DNA from: Bolinopsis microptera
Taxonomy: Eukaryota > Ctenophora > Tentaculata > Lobata > Bolinopsidae
Reading direction: 5' to 3'
Assembly (NCBI RefSeq): GCF_026151205.1
Contig: NC_087080.1
Coordinates: forward strand, 14,949,337-15,013,336
DNA: 64,000 nucleotides
Shown piece after piece: positions 1-11,165 of this stretch (position 1 is its first letter; every line of letters begins with the position of its first letter). Under the pieces are notes generated by a model that saw only the letters and a list, made by a program, of their open reading frames with translations, searched no databases and was not told the DNA's origin. Both the position numbers and the translations under genes were made by a program.

Positions 1-1481
1 CCAGATGGCAACGTTTTCTAGCTGCAACCGAGCGTTTACAACTGAAGTTTGCTCGATTAAGTTAATGAAAATACGAATTGAAATTAGTTAACTGGAAGGA
101 CGTTCTATTCCTAAGAATCAAAACAGACGTTATATTTTAGGAATCCTACAACCTTGCTCGATAAGCATGTCCATTGTCCATTGTCCACTGGTAAATTTAC
201 GAAAAGTTTCCAACAAGGAGAGGAGCTTCTCTCTAAAAACTTACGCCGAAATGTTCCTAATTTTTCTTTTAAATTTGGGCGTCGATAACAATTAATATAA
301 TAATTTCGACTAATAGTGAAATTTATTCGGCTAGACTAATATCCCATTGGAGCTGTCACATTGGAAATTGATGGAGTCATGGTCGCGTCATCGGTCACGT
401 TTTGAAATATTCTCAGGGAATATCGCATAATTACACGTGAAATTATTACGACTACGAGGAAAATTATCATAATTAATGAGAGGAATTATGGAAATCATGA
501 GAGATTCAAATGGCCGTGGCACTTGGCACGATCCAAACAACCCAGCATTGTCACATGTTAAATCACGTACACTATAACTGCTGATCGGCTTGAGCGTAGA
601 GACGAGTTCACGGTAAAACCACAAAAGAAATAGTAACTTATTGTTACTATTAACAAGTAAGTGTAACCAAACTCAATAATAGAATTAGAATATACCTAAT
701 ATAATTAGATACAATTTACGCAATTTAAAGACAATTGAGCCCTACTAAATAATTCAATGAACCAGCCCTGATTTGTAGATTAATAAGCCATAGTTTCATA
801 ATGTTAGTACTACTTAGGGTACTGCTTAGTAAGTTAAAGTAGCAAACCCAACTGCAGCCCAAACGATAGACATGATAAAAGAATATTATTATAATTTTAA
901 TGTATATATTATGTCAATTTTAATGTTACATCGATTATCGAACATAATCTGTGAGTTCTATGCTGTAATAATTATAAATGTCCAATATCCTAGCTCGCAA
1001 GAAATAACAAAGCAGGCCGAATAAAATAACATTTGCAATTTGCATACACATTTAGCTAAAAATGCACAAAATTTAAGTCAGATTGTTATTGTAATCAGCA
1101 CACGCCACAACATGATGGTGCCCCTGCTGCTAAGTCTCCATTCAATCGAGATAAGAACCAGCCAAAGAACCGGTTAGATCTAATACTTCAAACCACAATT
1201 CAGGTTCTTTTATTATTAAAGTTATTATACGCTTTGCTAGATACGTCCCAGACGACAAGATCCATTGTCCATCACCTATTAAAACATAAAGTGCTGCATT
1301 GTTAATCTTATTAATTAACAAACTAAATATCCATTTAAATTAATTGCAGCCAGTGTAGGGCGCCGAGCTGGGCGCCGAGCTGCCATTATGATCAAGTAAT
1401 CAACCATGCACGATATAGCCAAGACGACCTGATCCATTGTGAAATGTGCATATTTACCCATTAAAACATTTACCATCACCC

Positions 1482-1513
1482 ATTTGCGTCTTAATGGGTA
1501 TTAAGACGCAAAT
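1482..1513. repeat. Perfect inverted repeat, 14-bp arms
   Basis: ATTTGCGTCTTAAT at 1482-1495 is followed by a GGGT loop and its exact reverse complement at 1500-1513. The hairpin lies just before a longer inverted repeat at 1564-1629. Confidence 0.85.
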
Positions 1514-1563
1514 TTTAACTTAACAAAAATTAACATCAAACTAAGTGTCCACCCACTCTAAGG

Positions 1564-1629
1564 AAGAACCGTCTAGTTCTTGAGCAGGATGTATATATAT
1601 AGATCCTGCTTGAGAACTAGACGGTTCTT
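1564..1629. repeat. Near-perfect inverted repeat, about 27-bp arms
   Basis: The arm AAGAACCGTCTAGTTCT...AGCAGGAT is mirrored downstream across a short TA-rich loop, with one two-base mismatch (TG/CA). The 3' flank is a run of ATATAAT. It resembles a small fold-back element. No coding content. Confidence 0.8.
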
Positions 1630-2382
1630 ATATAATATATAATATATAATATATCACAATGCTTAAAACTTAGTGAGAGTTTAGCAGTAATAACAACCTT
1701 TGACGACAAGAACTCCATTGTATTTGTAATTACTTTCACCCATTAAGATACCAAACGCTGCCTTAAATACGGTGCAGTATGACTGAACCCTATCAAACAC
1801 AAAGTTCCAAGACCCCGAAAAAAGGAGTAAAAGAATCGGAGACCGAAACAGAAGCACAACTCAACTACCTGTCGACTAGAAGAGTGCCCAGCATAATAGC
1901 GAATTGTTACTTGTAACTCCTCTCGGCGACCTTCAGATTTCGACGAATGATTAGTCGAATAAAAGTCCTCCGTTTTATATCTTGGTACTCGTTAAGAACA
2001 TGGAACGCAATTATACTTTTAAAAGTTTTGTTCTAATTACTGTAGAAAGTACCAGGTGCGCAGACGCAGTTACTGGAGACACGGTCGTAGTATTTTTATC
2101 TTTAGACAACTTTTCAGCAGACTTTAAATATGAACCGGTAGTTCCAGGAACGGAAATAGACCTGAGACTGGCACGTGTTGGAATATTGAAACCTTAGTTT
2201 TGTAACAGTAATTGTGATGCTAAACACTTTCCCAGTAGTTACCGTTAAACTGTCAACGATTCTCAGCATATTTTATCACAATTTATCGGAAATCAGGCCA
2301 CAACTGGAGCATAATTATGATTTGATCTAGACACTAAATGATATTTAACTGCAGTGACTGTTGCTGTTTCGCATGAGTGGTT

Positions 2383-2620
2383 AAGAGACAACCATGTTAT
2401 CTTGATTATCACGTGACCAAGAGACAACCATGTTATCTTGGTTATCACGTGACCAAGAGACAACCATGTTATCTTGGTTATCACGTGACCAAGAGACAAC
2501 CATGTTATCTTGGTTATCACGTGACCAAGAGACAACCATGTTATCTTGGTTATCACGTGACCAAGAGACAACCATGTTATCTTGGTTATCACGTGACCAA
2601 GAGACAACCATGTTATCACG
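2383..2620. repeat. 36-bp minisatellite with E-box core
   Basis: There are about 6.5 tandem copies of a 36-bp unit that contains TTATCACGTGACCAAGAG and ACAACCATG. Thirty-six is a multiple of three and the unit has no stop in several frames, so open frames run through it on both strands. They are repeat artefacts, not genes. Each unit carries a palindromic TCACGTGA E-box. Confidence 0.9.
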
Positions 2621-3372
2621 GTCATCACGGGAAAACGTGACGAAGGTTTAGTTCGTGGTGAAAAAAGCAGTGGTACTTATCGACCATTAATCTTTGTGTC
2701 TGAACTAATAATCTTAATAGTCGATTTAGTTTTCCAATGAGTGGTGGTGGTAAGCTCCAACGTGAACCGGTATAATAACTCTTCTCTCACATAATCAATA
2801 GATAACACAAGGTAGTCTTTGAATGTTTAGAAGTGGTATCCGAAATTATGGAAGTGCTAAAACTGAAAGATTGGGATTTTTCGCAGACTTGAAATTACCT
2901 AACTACCTACCTACCTATGGCACCTATGCATAATATGTTGAGATTCCACCCTACAGAGAGGAGATCTCTCTGTCATTCCTCCAGCAAAGCAGCGAGTTTG
3001 AGGGCTGATGAGTGTAGCCCCTGATGGGCGGTGTATCGGGAAGAGATAGCATGAACCGGGTAAGCTGAGATTTAAAATGCTCCCGGTCGCCGATTCAATT
3101 CAGATAGTAAAGCCTATGATTGAAATAAAATTAAAAATGACTTCCATATCAAGTAAAATTAATCATGAAATGGGTATAACTTCTCAAAATCTATTCGCAA
3201 GTTAAGAGAAAGATTCTAAAGTCGAGTTGGATAAAAGGAGCGTCACGACTCACGGTCAAAGACTTAATTTCATAGAAGAAAAAACGGCGCGTTCTACTGC
3301 AGGTGCGAGGGGCAAATTATAGCGAGTATAACATTCATAAAGTAAAATATATGATATTCCATGATGGGCCGT

Positions 3373-3515
3373 CTAATCAGGCCAGCATACGTCAGAAGAC
3401 CAGACAAATTCAGTTAGCTTTCTTTTGAAAATAGAAATTTTCTCAGTCTGTCTAACATAGGCTGGCAATGCATTCCACAGAAGCATTGTTCTATAAAAGA
3501 AGCTGTTTCTGAAAC
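3373..3515 (-). pseudogene. Non-LTR retrotransposon reverse transcriptase, C-terminal remnant
   Basis: The minus strand reads an open frame with the motif FFYRTMLLWNALP followed by a basic tail and a TAG stop at 3373. An RT-LWNxLP motif near the end of ORF2 is typical of jockey/CR1/L2-like non-LTR retrotransposons, where it precedes a short C-terminus. Only the tail survives. Its frame resumes on the other side of the DNA transposon at 3518-4420 (the residues NNCDS are encoded at about 4423-4437), so that transposon landed inside it. The clade cannot be fixed from so short a piece. Confidence 0.75.
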
Positions 3516-3517
3516 TA

Positions 3518-4420
3518 CCTTATAGGACCTTATTTGGACGGACATTACTTGAACGCTGGAGGCCCTAGCGTTCATCTTAATGTCCGTTCAAATAAAGTCC
3601 GTTCAATTAATGTCCGTCCAAGTTAAAGTCCGTTGAAATTTTTCCAAAAATTTTTCCATTTCGAACTTTTTGTCCAGAATATGACAACTTTGAGAACTTT
3701 ATTGTGCCGTAAGTTAACGACGGAAAGATTCTCCTTGGTCTGCCGGAGGCACAGAAAACTCTACTAGTATATGATGTTTTCAAGGGTCACTTGGCGGAAA
3801 AAAGTCAACGAAATTATGGCACTCAACAACATAGTTCATGAGCTAGTCCCCGCCAACATGACAAACTTGTTCCAGCCTCTAGATATTACGGTAAATCGTG
3901 TTGCCAAGGACATTGTCCGACGTTGTTATAGTTCATATTACTGAGGGGAGGTAATGAAATTGAAACAGTGCTAGGAAAGCTCCACGTGATGTTAAGGTTA
4001 ACCTAAAGTTGTCTAAGATAAAACCACTGCACGCCGAATGGCTTGTAAAAGTTAACAATGAAATGCAGGACCGGGTAGTTTGATAAAAAAAGGTTTCCAC
4101 AAAGCTAGAAATCACTGATGCTTGTTTAAGCATGGACTATTTCATGCACGAAAACCCATTTAATGAAGATGATATGTGATATTAGACACTGATCATTGCA
4201 TGTACACATATTTTAACATTTTTACTGCTTAATGACTGCTTTTCTTACTTACTGTATAAAAAATGGATTAAAAAATCATTTGCTGAAATTAAAAAAACGT
4301 CAAGAAATTGAAAAAAATTCGGATTTTTGATGGTTTTGAATGCCTTCGAGCGTTCATATTAATGTCCGTTCACAATTATGTCCGTTCATGTAATGTCCGT
4401 CCAAATAAGGTCCGATAAGG
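3518..4420 (+). mobile_element. pogo-like (Tc1/mariner superfamily) DNA transposon, degraded
   Basis: The element is 903 bp long, bounded by TA target duplications (3516-3517 and 4421-4422). Its terminal inverted repeats begin CCTTATNGGACCTTATTTGG and run about 37 bp. Subterminal copies of AATGTCCGTTCA lie just inside both ends. The interior carries a plus-strand fragment of a DDE transposase of the pogo/Tigger/jerky type. Confidence 0.85.
3700..4083 (+). pseudogene. DDE superfamily (pogo/jerky-like) transposase fragment
   Basis: In shifting frames the plus strand encodes LLVYDVFKGHLAEK, then PANMTNLFQPLDITVN, then KPLHAEWLVKVNNEM, ending at a TGA (4081-4083). These are landmarks of the C-terminal half of pogo-type DDE transposases: the segment with the second catalytic Asp, the FQPLD motif and the KPLHAxWL tail. 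Frame changes and the missing N-terminal DNA-binding domain mean it cannot encode an active enzyme. The element is a non-autonomous relic. Confidence 0.8.
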
Positions 4421-4432
4421 TATCGCAGTTGT

Positions 4433-4563
4433 TATATAACCATGACAACGTCATGATATAACCATGACAACATGATATAACCATGACAACATGATATAAC
4501 CATGACAACATGATATAACCATGACAACATGATATAACCATGACAACATGATATAACCATGAG
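4433..4563. repeat. 19-bp minisatellite
   Basis: About seven copies of ATGATATAACCATGACAAC begin immediately outside the right end of the pogo-like element, within the LINE remnant's flank. Confidence 0.9.
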
Positions 4564-7311
4564 AATAATTAGCATGGTTACACGTTACTTAGTAGTAAAT
4601 GGTTTTACAGTTACATTATTAACAGATTAGAGATTCAGTAACAGCTGGTTTAGGTTAGCACGTGCTATTCAATTAAATCTCGAAATCATTGAAAAAAATC
4701 ATCTCAAACGCATTTAAAACATTCACTGGCCTACTGGAATAATTAGTAGCAATGACTAATCACTCTTTAATGAGCCCAGATGCGTAGTAAATTGGAAAAT
4801 TACTCATCTAGAAAATTGAACTTTGAGTAATATTAGTGAACTTTTGAAACTGAAACAGTTAAAATGGAAAGCATTTACAGTTAGTTGCCTAGGGAACTTG
4901 TTCATTTTACAATCAGGTAAATTGTAGTGACTTTTCGTTGCCTTGATGTGGAAGCAGGCAAAATGTATTATATGGTATTACTATTATAACAGGACTAAGA
5001 AAATCAAAGCGTAACATAAACCAAAATGCCGATAATAACCTTGTCTCTACATCTTAGATTATATGCACACACTTATGCATCACTCAATAAACGTCGCATA
5101 TCTCATCAATTACACTGCCAACATAGGACATTCTTTTTTATCGCCGCGATTTCAAATCAAGTTACAAATTCTACAAATTTTGAAGTGCTCAGTCTTGTTT
5201 TACTTTTCTTATCTTTACCTATTAACCATTGGAAAATAAAACTTTAAGTTATAAACCTTCATTGCATACTTTACCGGTAGAGTCTAAATTGAATAGTTTG
5301 AGATTTCCTTTACATTTTATATTTATGCATGTGCCCCACGGGGATGAATTTCTTATTACCATTGATATTATATATATTTTTTTTAGTAAACATTGGCTGG
5401 TACCACGGGCCAGTCCCCCAAAAAAAAAAAAAAAAATTAATATAGTAATACCATATTATATATACAATGATACACCAAAGGCAGTTCAGAATTACAAGGT
5501 GTCGCAGAAGATTTTAACAGGCGATTCCAAAGTATCATCCTGCAAACATTCACAATGCAAAAGTTCAAGTTGACACGGTTCAAGTTAGTTAAAATTAAAA
5601 ATGGGTCACAAAATCATACATCAAAGCGTGAGAGAGAACCTTTTCTGAAAAAATCTACATACAGAATACTTGGTGCATACTTGTACTGCTGTTATTAATT
5701 TATATAAGTGTGTCGCCTCTATGTCAGTGATGTAAGACGGGGTGTGTTTAAACACAAGTGTCCGCCATGGACAAATATAGTGGAAAAATACACTGGAGAA
5801 AAGTTTTTAACTTTTATTTACCAGTACGTTAAGGTTTACTAATCATATCGTAACCTATTTTTTAAAGAATAATCATACAAACGATAATTTGTATCCTTAC
5901 TTTAGGTTACTTTAGGTATTCAGCAGTAGGTAATACCAAATAATAATATCAAATGTTTGAAATTCAAATATTTTGCTAGGATCTAGAGACTGAAGACTCC
6001 AAAGATTGCCGAAAAGAAATGTACATTTTCAAAAGTAAATAACAGCAAACATAAGGCTAAATACCGCGAAAGTGCGAAGAAAAGACGCCAACAACTAATA
6101 TTGTATATTGTAGTTGGACGATGGACACGAAGGGAATCAACAATATGAGGCATAAAATCTTCTTAAACTTCATCTTGGGAAGCTAAATTGTATTGTATAG
6201 TGTTGAAAATATAGAATTATTATAATAATATGGTATAATCCTCATTCAGCAGGGTGTAATATCTGTTTGGAGAACAGTTAAACATGCTTACAGTTGTACA
6301 AGTGGAACTTCTGCCATTTTCATGTCTCAATTTAGCTGATATTTCACTTATAATTATCACAACACCACTGAGTATTGTGCTCATTGTCATGACAATATAC
6401 GACAATACACGACAATGTATGACACTATACGACAAGATTGACAATATGTGACAAACCTTGGGAACATGGGCACTCTCGGTCCCTGCCGACCAAGCTCTTG
6501 ACCTCCGAGACGAGTGCCACATGATCTAGATGTGAATAACAAGAATAATCTATTTTATACTGCCACTTCCAGTCTCTAATAGAAAAAGAGAACGATTCTC
6601 CGAAAAACCCTTTATTAGCCCAGACATGTAGTTATGTAGAATCTGAGCCTGGAAATGCTGGCGAGACTGGCGTTCCCAGCGACCATAAAACGCAATAAGG
6701 CCGCCACCGGTCCTCCCATCTTTTTTATATCATCGTATTAATGAAGTGAAAAATAGTATTTATATCCAGCCCATCTTTTATATTATCGTCTTGAAAAATA
6801 GTGTTTATATCGAGATTCGAGCCCATATATCAGTAATCTACACCATTGTGAGCACAAATTGCAGACCTGACAAACCGGCTCTTTCATACATAATCATGAA
6901 AAGAATTTGTCAAAAATGAATAATTACTAAACTGTGTTGTTGCAGACAGCACAGGAATCCTAACAATGACACATTATTATCACTTATAAACTAATAATCA
7001 AACATTAAAAGAAATAGAAGGCTTAAAGTGGATGGATTTATTAAAATACGATTATAACCTTATTAAAGCAAAGTAAAAGCGAATTCCTCACATTCCTCCA
7101 CTGGTTTAGGTGATATTAGACTACTGTACAACTAAAACTCATCCTATTTATTAGGATCAATAATATATAATATATATATAATTAATTATAAATATATAAT
7201 TATTTTATATATATACATATAATTATATACATATAATTAATTATAAATCCAGAGTGAAGTAGGGACAGATGTCTGCAGCTCATTAGTACCTTGTCTAATT
7301 AAGTTTAAGTC
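4564..7311. other. Non-coding stretch
   Basis: No supportable gene. It holds a SINE-like repeat ending in poly-A (5328-5433), short CGACAATAYAC repeats at 6385-6440, and an AT-rich (ATATAATTA) block at 7165-7245. The open frames here are short and lack family signatures or credible splice partners. Confidence 0.5.
5328..5433 (+). mobile_element. SINE-like dispersed repeat with A tail
   Basis: The segment from GTGCCCCACGGGGATGAAT to ACATTGGCTGGTACCACGG, then CCAGTCCCCC, ends in a run of about 15 A. A second, diverged copy occurs at 37373-37470 with a (CAAT)n tail instead. Shared body, conserved 3' end and variable simple tail are what a SINE or LINE 3' end looks like. No target duplication is obvious, so the exact ends are uncertain. 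Confidence 0.55.
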
Positions 7312-8224
7312 TGCCTCTAATCTGATCTGCCTCTAATCTGATCTGCCTATAATCTGATCTGCCTCTAATCTGATCTGCCTCTAATCTGATCTGCCTATAA
7401 TCTGATCTGCCTATAATCTGATCTGCCTCTAATCTGATCTGCCTCTAATCTGATCTGCCTCTAATCTGATCTGCCTCTAATCTGATCTGCCTCTAATCTG
7501 ATCTGCCTCTAATCTGATCTGCCTCTAATCTGATCTGCCTCTAATCTGATCTGCCTCTAATCTGATCTGCCTCTAATCTGATCTGCCTCTAATCTGATCT
7601 GCCTCTATTCTGATCTGCCTCTAATCTGATCTGCCTATAATCTGATCTGCCTATAATCTGATCTGCCTCTAATCTGATCTGCCTCTAATCTGATCTGCCT
7701 CTAATCTGATCTGCCTCTAATCTGATCTGCCTCTAATCTGATCTGCCTCTAATCTGATCTGCCTCTAATCTGATCTGCCTCTAATCTGATCTGCCTCTAA
7801 TCTGATCTGCCTCTAATCTGATCTGCCTCCAATCTGATCTGCCTCTAATCTGATCTGCCTCTAATCTGATCTGCCTCTAATCTGATCTGCCTCTAATCTG
7901 ATCTGCCTCTAATCTGATCTGCCTCTAATCTGATCTGCCTCTAATCTGATCTGCCTCTAATCTGATCTGCCTCTAATCTGATCTGCCTCCAATGTGATCT
8001 GCCTCTAATCTGATCTGCCTCTAATCTGATCTGCCTCTAATCTGATCTGCCTCTAATCTGATCTGCCTCTAATCTGAGTTGCCTCTAATCTGATCTGCCT
8101 CTAATCTGATCTGCCTCTAATCTGATCTGCCTCTAATCTGATCTGCCTCTAATCTGATCTGCCTCTAATCCATCAGCCTCTAATCTGATCTGCCTATAAT
8201 CTGATCTGCCTCTAATCCATCAGC
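7312..8224. repeat. 16-bp minisatellite, about 57 copies
   Basis: Tandem copies of TGATCTGCCTCTAATC run for about 913 bp, with scattered single-base variants (CTATAATC, CTCCAATC) and a terminal variant containing CCATCAGC. Homogeneity is high in the middle. No coding content. Confidence 0.97.
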
Positions 8225-10074
8225 GGACCGGCAACTAATTATTTATTAACCTGAAGTAACCTAAAGTAACATAAAGTAAGTAACCTGCCCAGTGCCCATC
8301 ATATTTTCAGAACTACATACTAACAATATAACTAACAATTGCGCAAACTTACAACTGTTTTTTTTGTACTGAAGTACTAACGATATGCCACCTGGCTGTT
8401 AGTTTTCTTCTCGTTGACAAATTAGTATTGTTCCAAATTTCAAGGCACTGAAAGTATTGAAGTACACGTGTAACAGGTAACTGTTAACTAAGTCTATAAA
8501 AATAGCAGAATGCCGCTGTCATGTTCAGCTGATGAAGGGGGTATCAGCTGTTGGTTCAGTAGTTCTTCAATGTGATTTAGTGATTAGTCTGGCCGTAGGT
8601 TTTATGACATGACGTCAATTGCGTGATCACGTAATTTATTTATAGATTTAAAGACCATGGTAATCACACGGAATCTTAAGTTTGATGATATGACGTTATG
8701 TCTAATGAATATTAAAACCAGGGTAATCACTAATCACATGGAATCTTAAGTTTGGTGATGAAGATTAAATGAAGATTAAAACTAGGGTGATCGCATTGAA
8801 CAACAACTGAAATATGTATGGAGAATTGAGATATATTTCTGAATTTATTTGGGGAATAAGTTTCCGTAAAATTTGTACCATGTGCAATAAGTAATGTAGA
8901 CATTAGACATGCAATAGGGTTTTATTATAGCACAATTAAACTAATATAATCGTAGAGAATGCGGTTGTTTACAACTAAAACGGTTGTTTACACCTAAAAC
9001 CAATTTTTACACCTAAAACCAATTTTTTAAAAACCGTACGTTTGAAAATGATTTGCAGACAACAGAAGTTCAGATCATTCGAACACCTGTTCCCTGTTTA
9101 TTTGGGACGACACGTGACACACGACACACAACACACGACACACGACACACGACACACGACCCACGACACACGACACACGACACACGATACAGTACTAAAA
9201 TAGCAGTGTAAGACCAGATCACGAGTTAGTGGCAGGCCTGTTTGCTTTGTCACAAATTACAATCTGTAATTTGGAACTGTTGGAATGTTGACATATCTTC
9301 TGACTATCCGGTTGAGTTGTTCTTATCTCTTAACTCAGAAAATATAAACAAACAGCACGTGATGGAAGTTAAGTTATGTTGGTATATATACCAACATAAC
9401 TTAATATGTCTACGTTAGTCTGTTCATACTCGTTCTTCCGGCAGTGATTATAGGTTTTGAATTCAAACCAAATATCCGAACGCATACTATGTGGTTTTAC
9501 TTACCAGAGCCTGCGGTAAATCGCGTATCGAATACTTGCAATCTCTGGTCATCCTGGCCACCGACTGTCTAACTTCACTGGTTGCTAGGCAGGTGCAAAC
9601 AATAACAATGGCTGAGATGATTGCACTAATTGTGTTTCTCATAACAACACTCTCAAGGGGGAAGAGAACACAAGCAAAACAATCTAAAGGAGAGAAACAC
9701 TGTTTAAAGAGGCGTACTAGTTCAAGAAATTAATTAAATATGAGAAATTGGAGGGTATAATGCAGAAGACCAATATAACAATAAAACAAGTATATTGATA
9801 ATTGTGATTGAGTATGGTATACTTAATAGTACGGTATTTATATAATACCAGGCCAGGGGGAGCGAGGGGAGGGGCAAAAGTATACAGTATACAGACATAT
9901 TCCTCGAATGAGTGATAAATGATAACAGCAACAAAGAATTACTTCAATCGGGCACTCTGTGTCTAAGAAACAAGCCCCAACGTTATGTATGTTACGTTAC
10001 GTATGTATACTGACTTTTGGTTATAAAGTTAGCTACCTCGCAGTAAGACGTGAACTGTAACTTTACGTTAGTGA
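8225..10074. other. Non-coding stretch with short tandem repeats and a palindrome
   Basis: It contains a heptanucleotide ACACGAC array at about 9110-9187 and a 36-bp perfect palindrome at 9369-9404. A short plus-strand frame around 9609-9731 starts with a hydrophobic stretch, but I see no other evidence for a gene. Confidence 0.5.
9369..9404. repeat. Perfect 36-bp palindrome
   Basis: TTAAGTTATGTTGGTATA is followed directly by its exact reverse complement, with no spacer. It could extrude as a cruciform. Similar spacerless palindromes occur at 58831-58882 and 62362-62411 with unrelated sequences. Confidence 0.95.
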
Positions 10075-10112
10075 TCCGCACCACCCTATACCCATTACCC
10101 AGTTACCAGTAT

Positions 10113-10482
10113 GCTAAGTGTTGCTAAGTGTTGCTAAGTGTTGCTAAGTGTTGCTAAGTGTTGCTTAGTGTTGCTAAGTGTTGCTAAGTGTTGCTTAGTG
10201 TTGCTAAGTGTTGCTAAGTGTTGCTTAGTGTTGCTAAGTGTTGCTAAGTGTTGCTAAGTGTTGCTAAGTGTTGCTAAGTGTTGCTAAGTGTTGCTAAGTG
10301 TTGCTAAGTGTTACTAAGTGTTACTAAGTGTTGCTAAGTGTTGCTAAGTGTTGCTAAGTGTTGCTATCCGCACCACCCCATACCCATTACCCAGTTACCA
10401 GTATGCTAAGTGTTGCTAAGTGTTGCTAAGTGTTGCTAAGTGTTGCTAAGTGTTGCTAAGTGTTGCTAAGTGTTGCTATCCG
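10113..10482. repeat. 10-bp minisatellite in a compound array
   Basis: Copies of TTGCTAAGTG form two blocks (10113-10366 and 10404-10478). A roughly 40-bp unit containing CCGCACCACCC and CCATTACCCAGTTACCAG stands before the first block (from about 10076), between the blocks and, truncated, after the second. The two levels form a higher-order repeat. Confidence 0.92.
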
Positions 10483-10693
10483 CACCACCCCATACCCATT
10501 ACCCAGTACCCAGATGAAGAAAAGATGAAGAACACATTTGACTATATTATTATAGTATTTGAAACATGTTGCGTTCTAGACAGTATAGTAGTAGTATAGT
10601 AGACAGTAGTAGACTGTATACTAGCAATGTGTTGTTTCTATACTGGTTATTCAGACAGATTCGAGATCACTTCCTCACCAAATCCACCACGAA

Positions 10694-10841
10694 CAGGGAC
10701 AAAAAGATTTCGCGATTATTTTGACAAAAATCGCGATACCGCGATTTTTAACAGACTATACATTAAACTATACATAAAATTTGTCGCAAATATTGGGAAA
10801 AATCGCGATTCCGTACATGCCGCGATTTCCTTTTGTCCCTG
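10694..10841. mobile_element. hAT-type MITE, copy 1
   Basis: A 148-bp non-coding element with termini CAGGGACAAAA...TTTTGTCCCTG, rich in internal CGCGAT motifs. It is flanked by near-identical 8-bp direct repeats (ACCACGAA/ATCACGAA). An 8-bp duplication with CAGGG termini fits the hAT superfamily. A relative with an exact duplication lies at 30009-30145. Confidence 0.85.
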
Positions 10842-10849
10842 ATCACGAA

Positions 10850-11165
10850 GATCCGTGGCTTAGTGGCGCAGTTCGTTAGTCGACCTCCCTTACTCGTCGC
10901 GTGATATGCTGCTCAATCGATGGCCTTAGTTATCGATCCTTCGGGTTCCTGTAAGTGCTGGTGCCGGCCATGGTTGTCCGAAGTAAAAGAAAAAGGGTGG
11001 TTTTCATAGATGACACTGCTGCCTTGCAGCTAAACAACGTAAAGTAAAGTAAAGTAAAGATCCCAGGAGAACGCGACGGTAAAGTGACCCCCCTCTTATG
11101 TAAGGATTCTACTGGACCACACCTCCTCGAGTGGGAGGAGGTGTGGTGGTCAAACACCCAACACT
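10850..11165 (+). mobile_element. Possible tRNA-derived SINE
   Basis: GTGGCTTAGTGGCGCAGT followed by TCGTTAG resembles a tRNA 5' half with an A-box, but the T-arm is unrecognisable. Downstream lie (AAAGT)n and a strong GC-rich hairpin near 11118-11150 (ACCACACCTCCT/AGGAGGTGTGGT). It begins just after the MITE target duplication. Only one copy is seen, so this is a guess from architecture. Confidence 0.35.

Larger units (their letters stand above)
1..3372. other. Non-coding stretch with diverged local repeats and hairpins
   Basis: I see no convincing exon here. A diverged motif containing GACGAC, CCATTGT and CCCATTAA recurs near 1253, 1426 and 1702, so 1250-1760 looks like an old local duplication. 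Two hairpins (1482-1513 and 1564-1629) and the 36-bp minisatellite at 2383-2620 are listed separately. The first FBP exons could lie here or upstream of the window, but I could not find the conserved FBP N-terminal motifs. Confidence 0.5.

Noticed and set aside
2293-2651. Overlapping open frames of 73-111 codons on both strands
   Set aside because: They arise from the 36-bp minisatellite, whose unit is a multiple of three and lacks stops in several frames.
9491-9733. Plus-strand frame with an internal start followed by a hydrophobic stretch (MAEMIALIVFLITTL)
   Set aside because: It would be a 41-residue peptide with no splice partner, family match or clear transcription signals; chance is likely.
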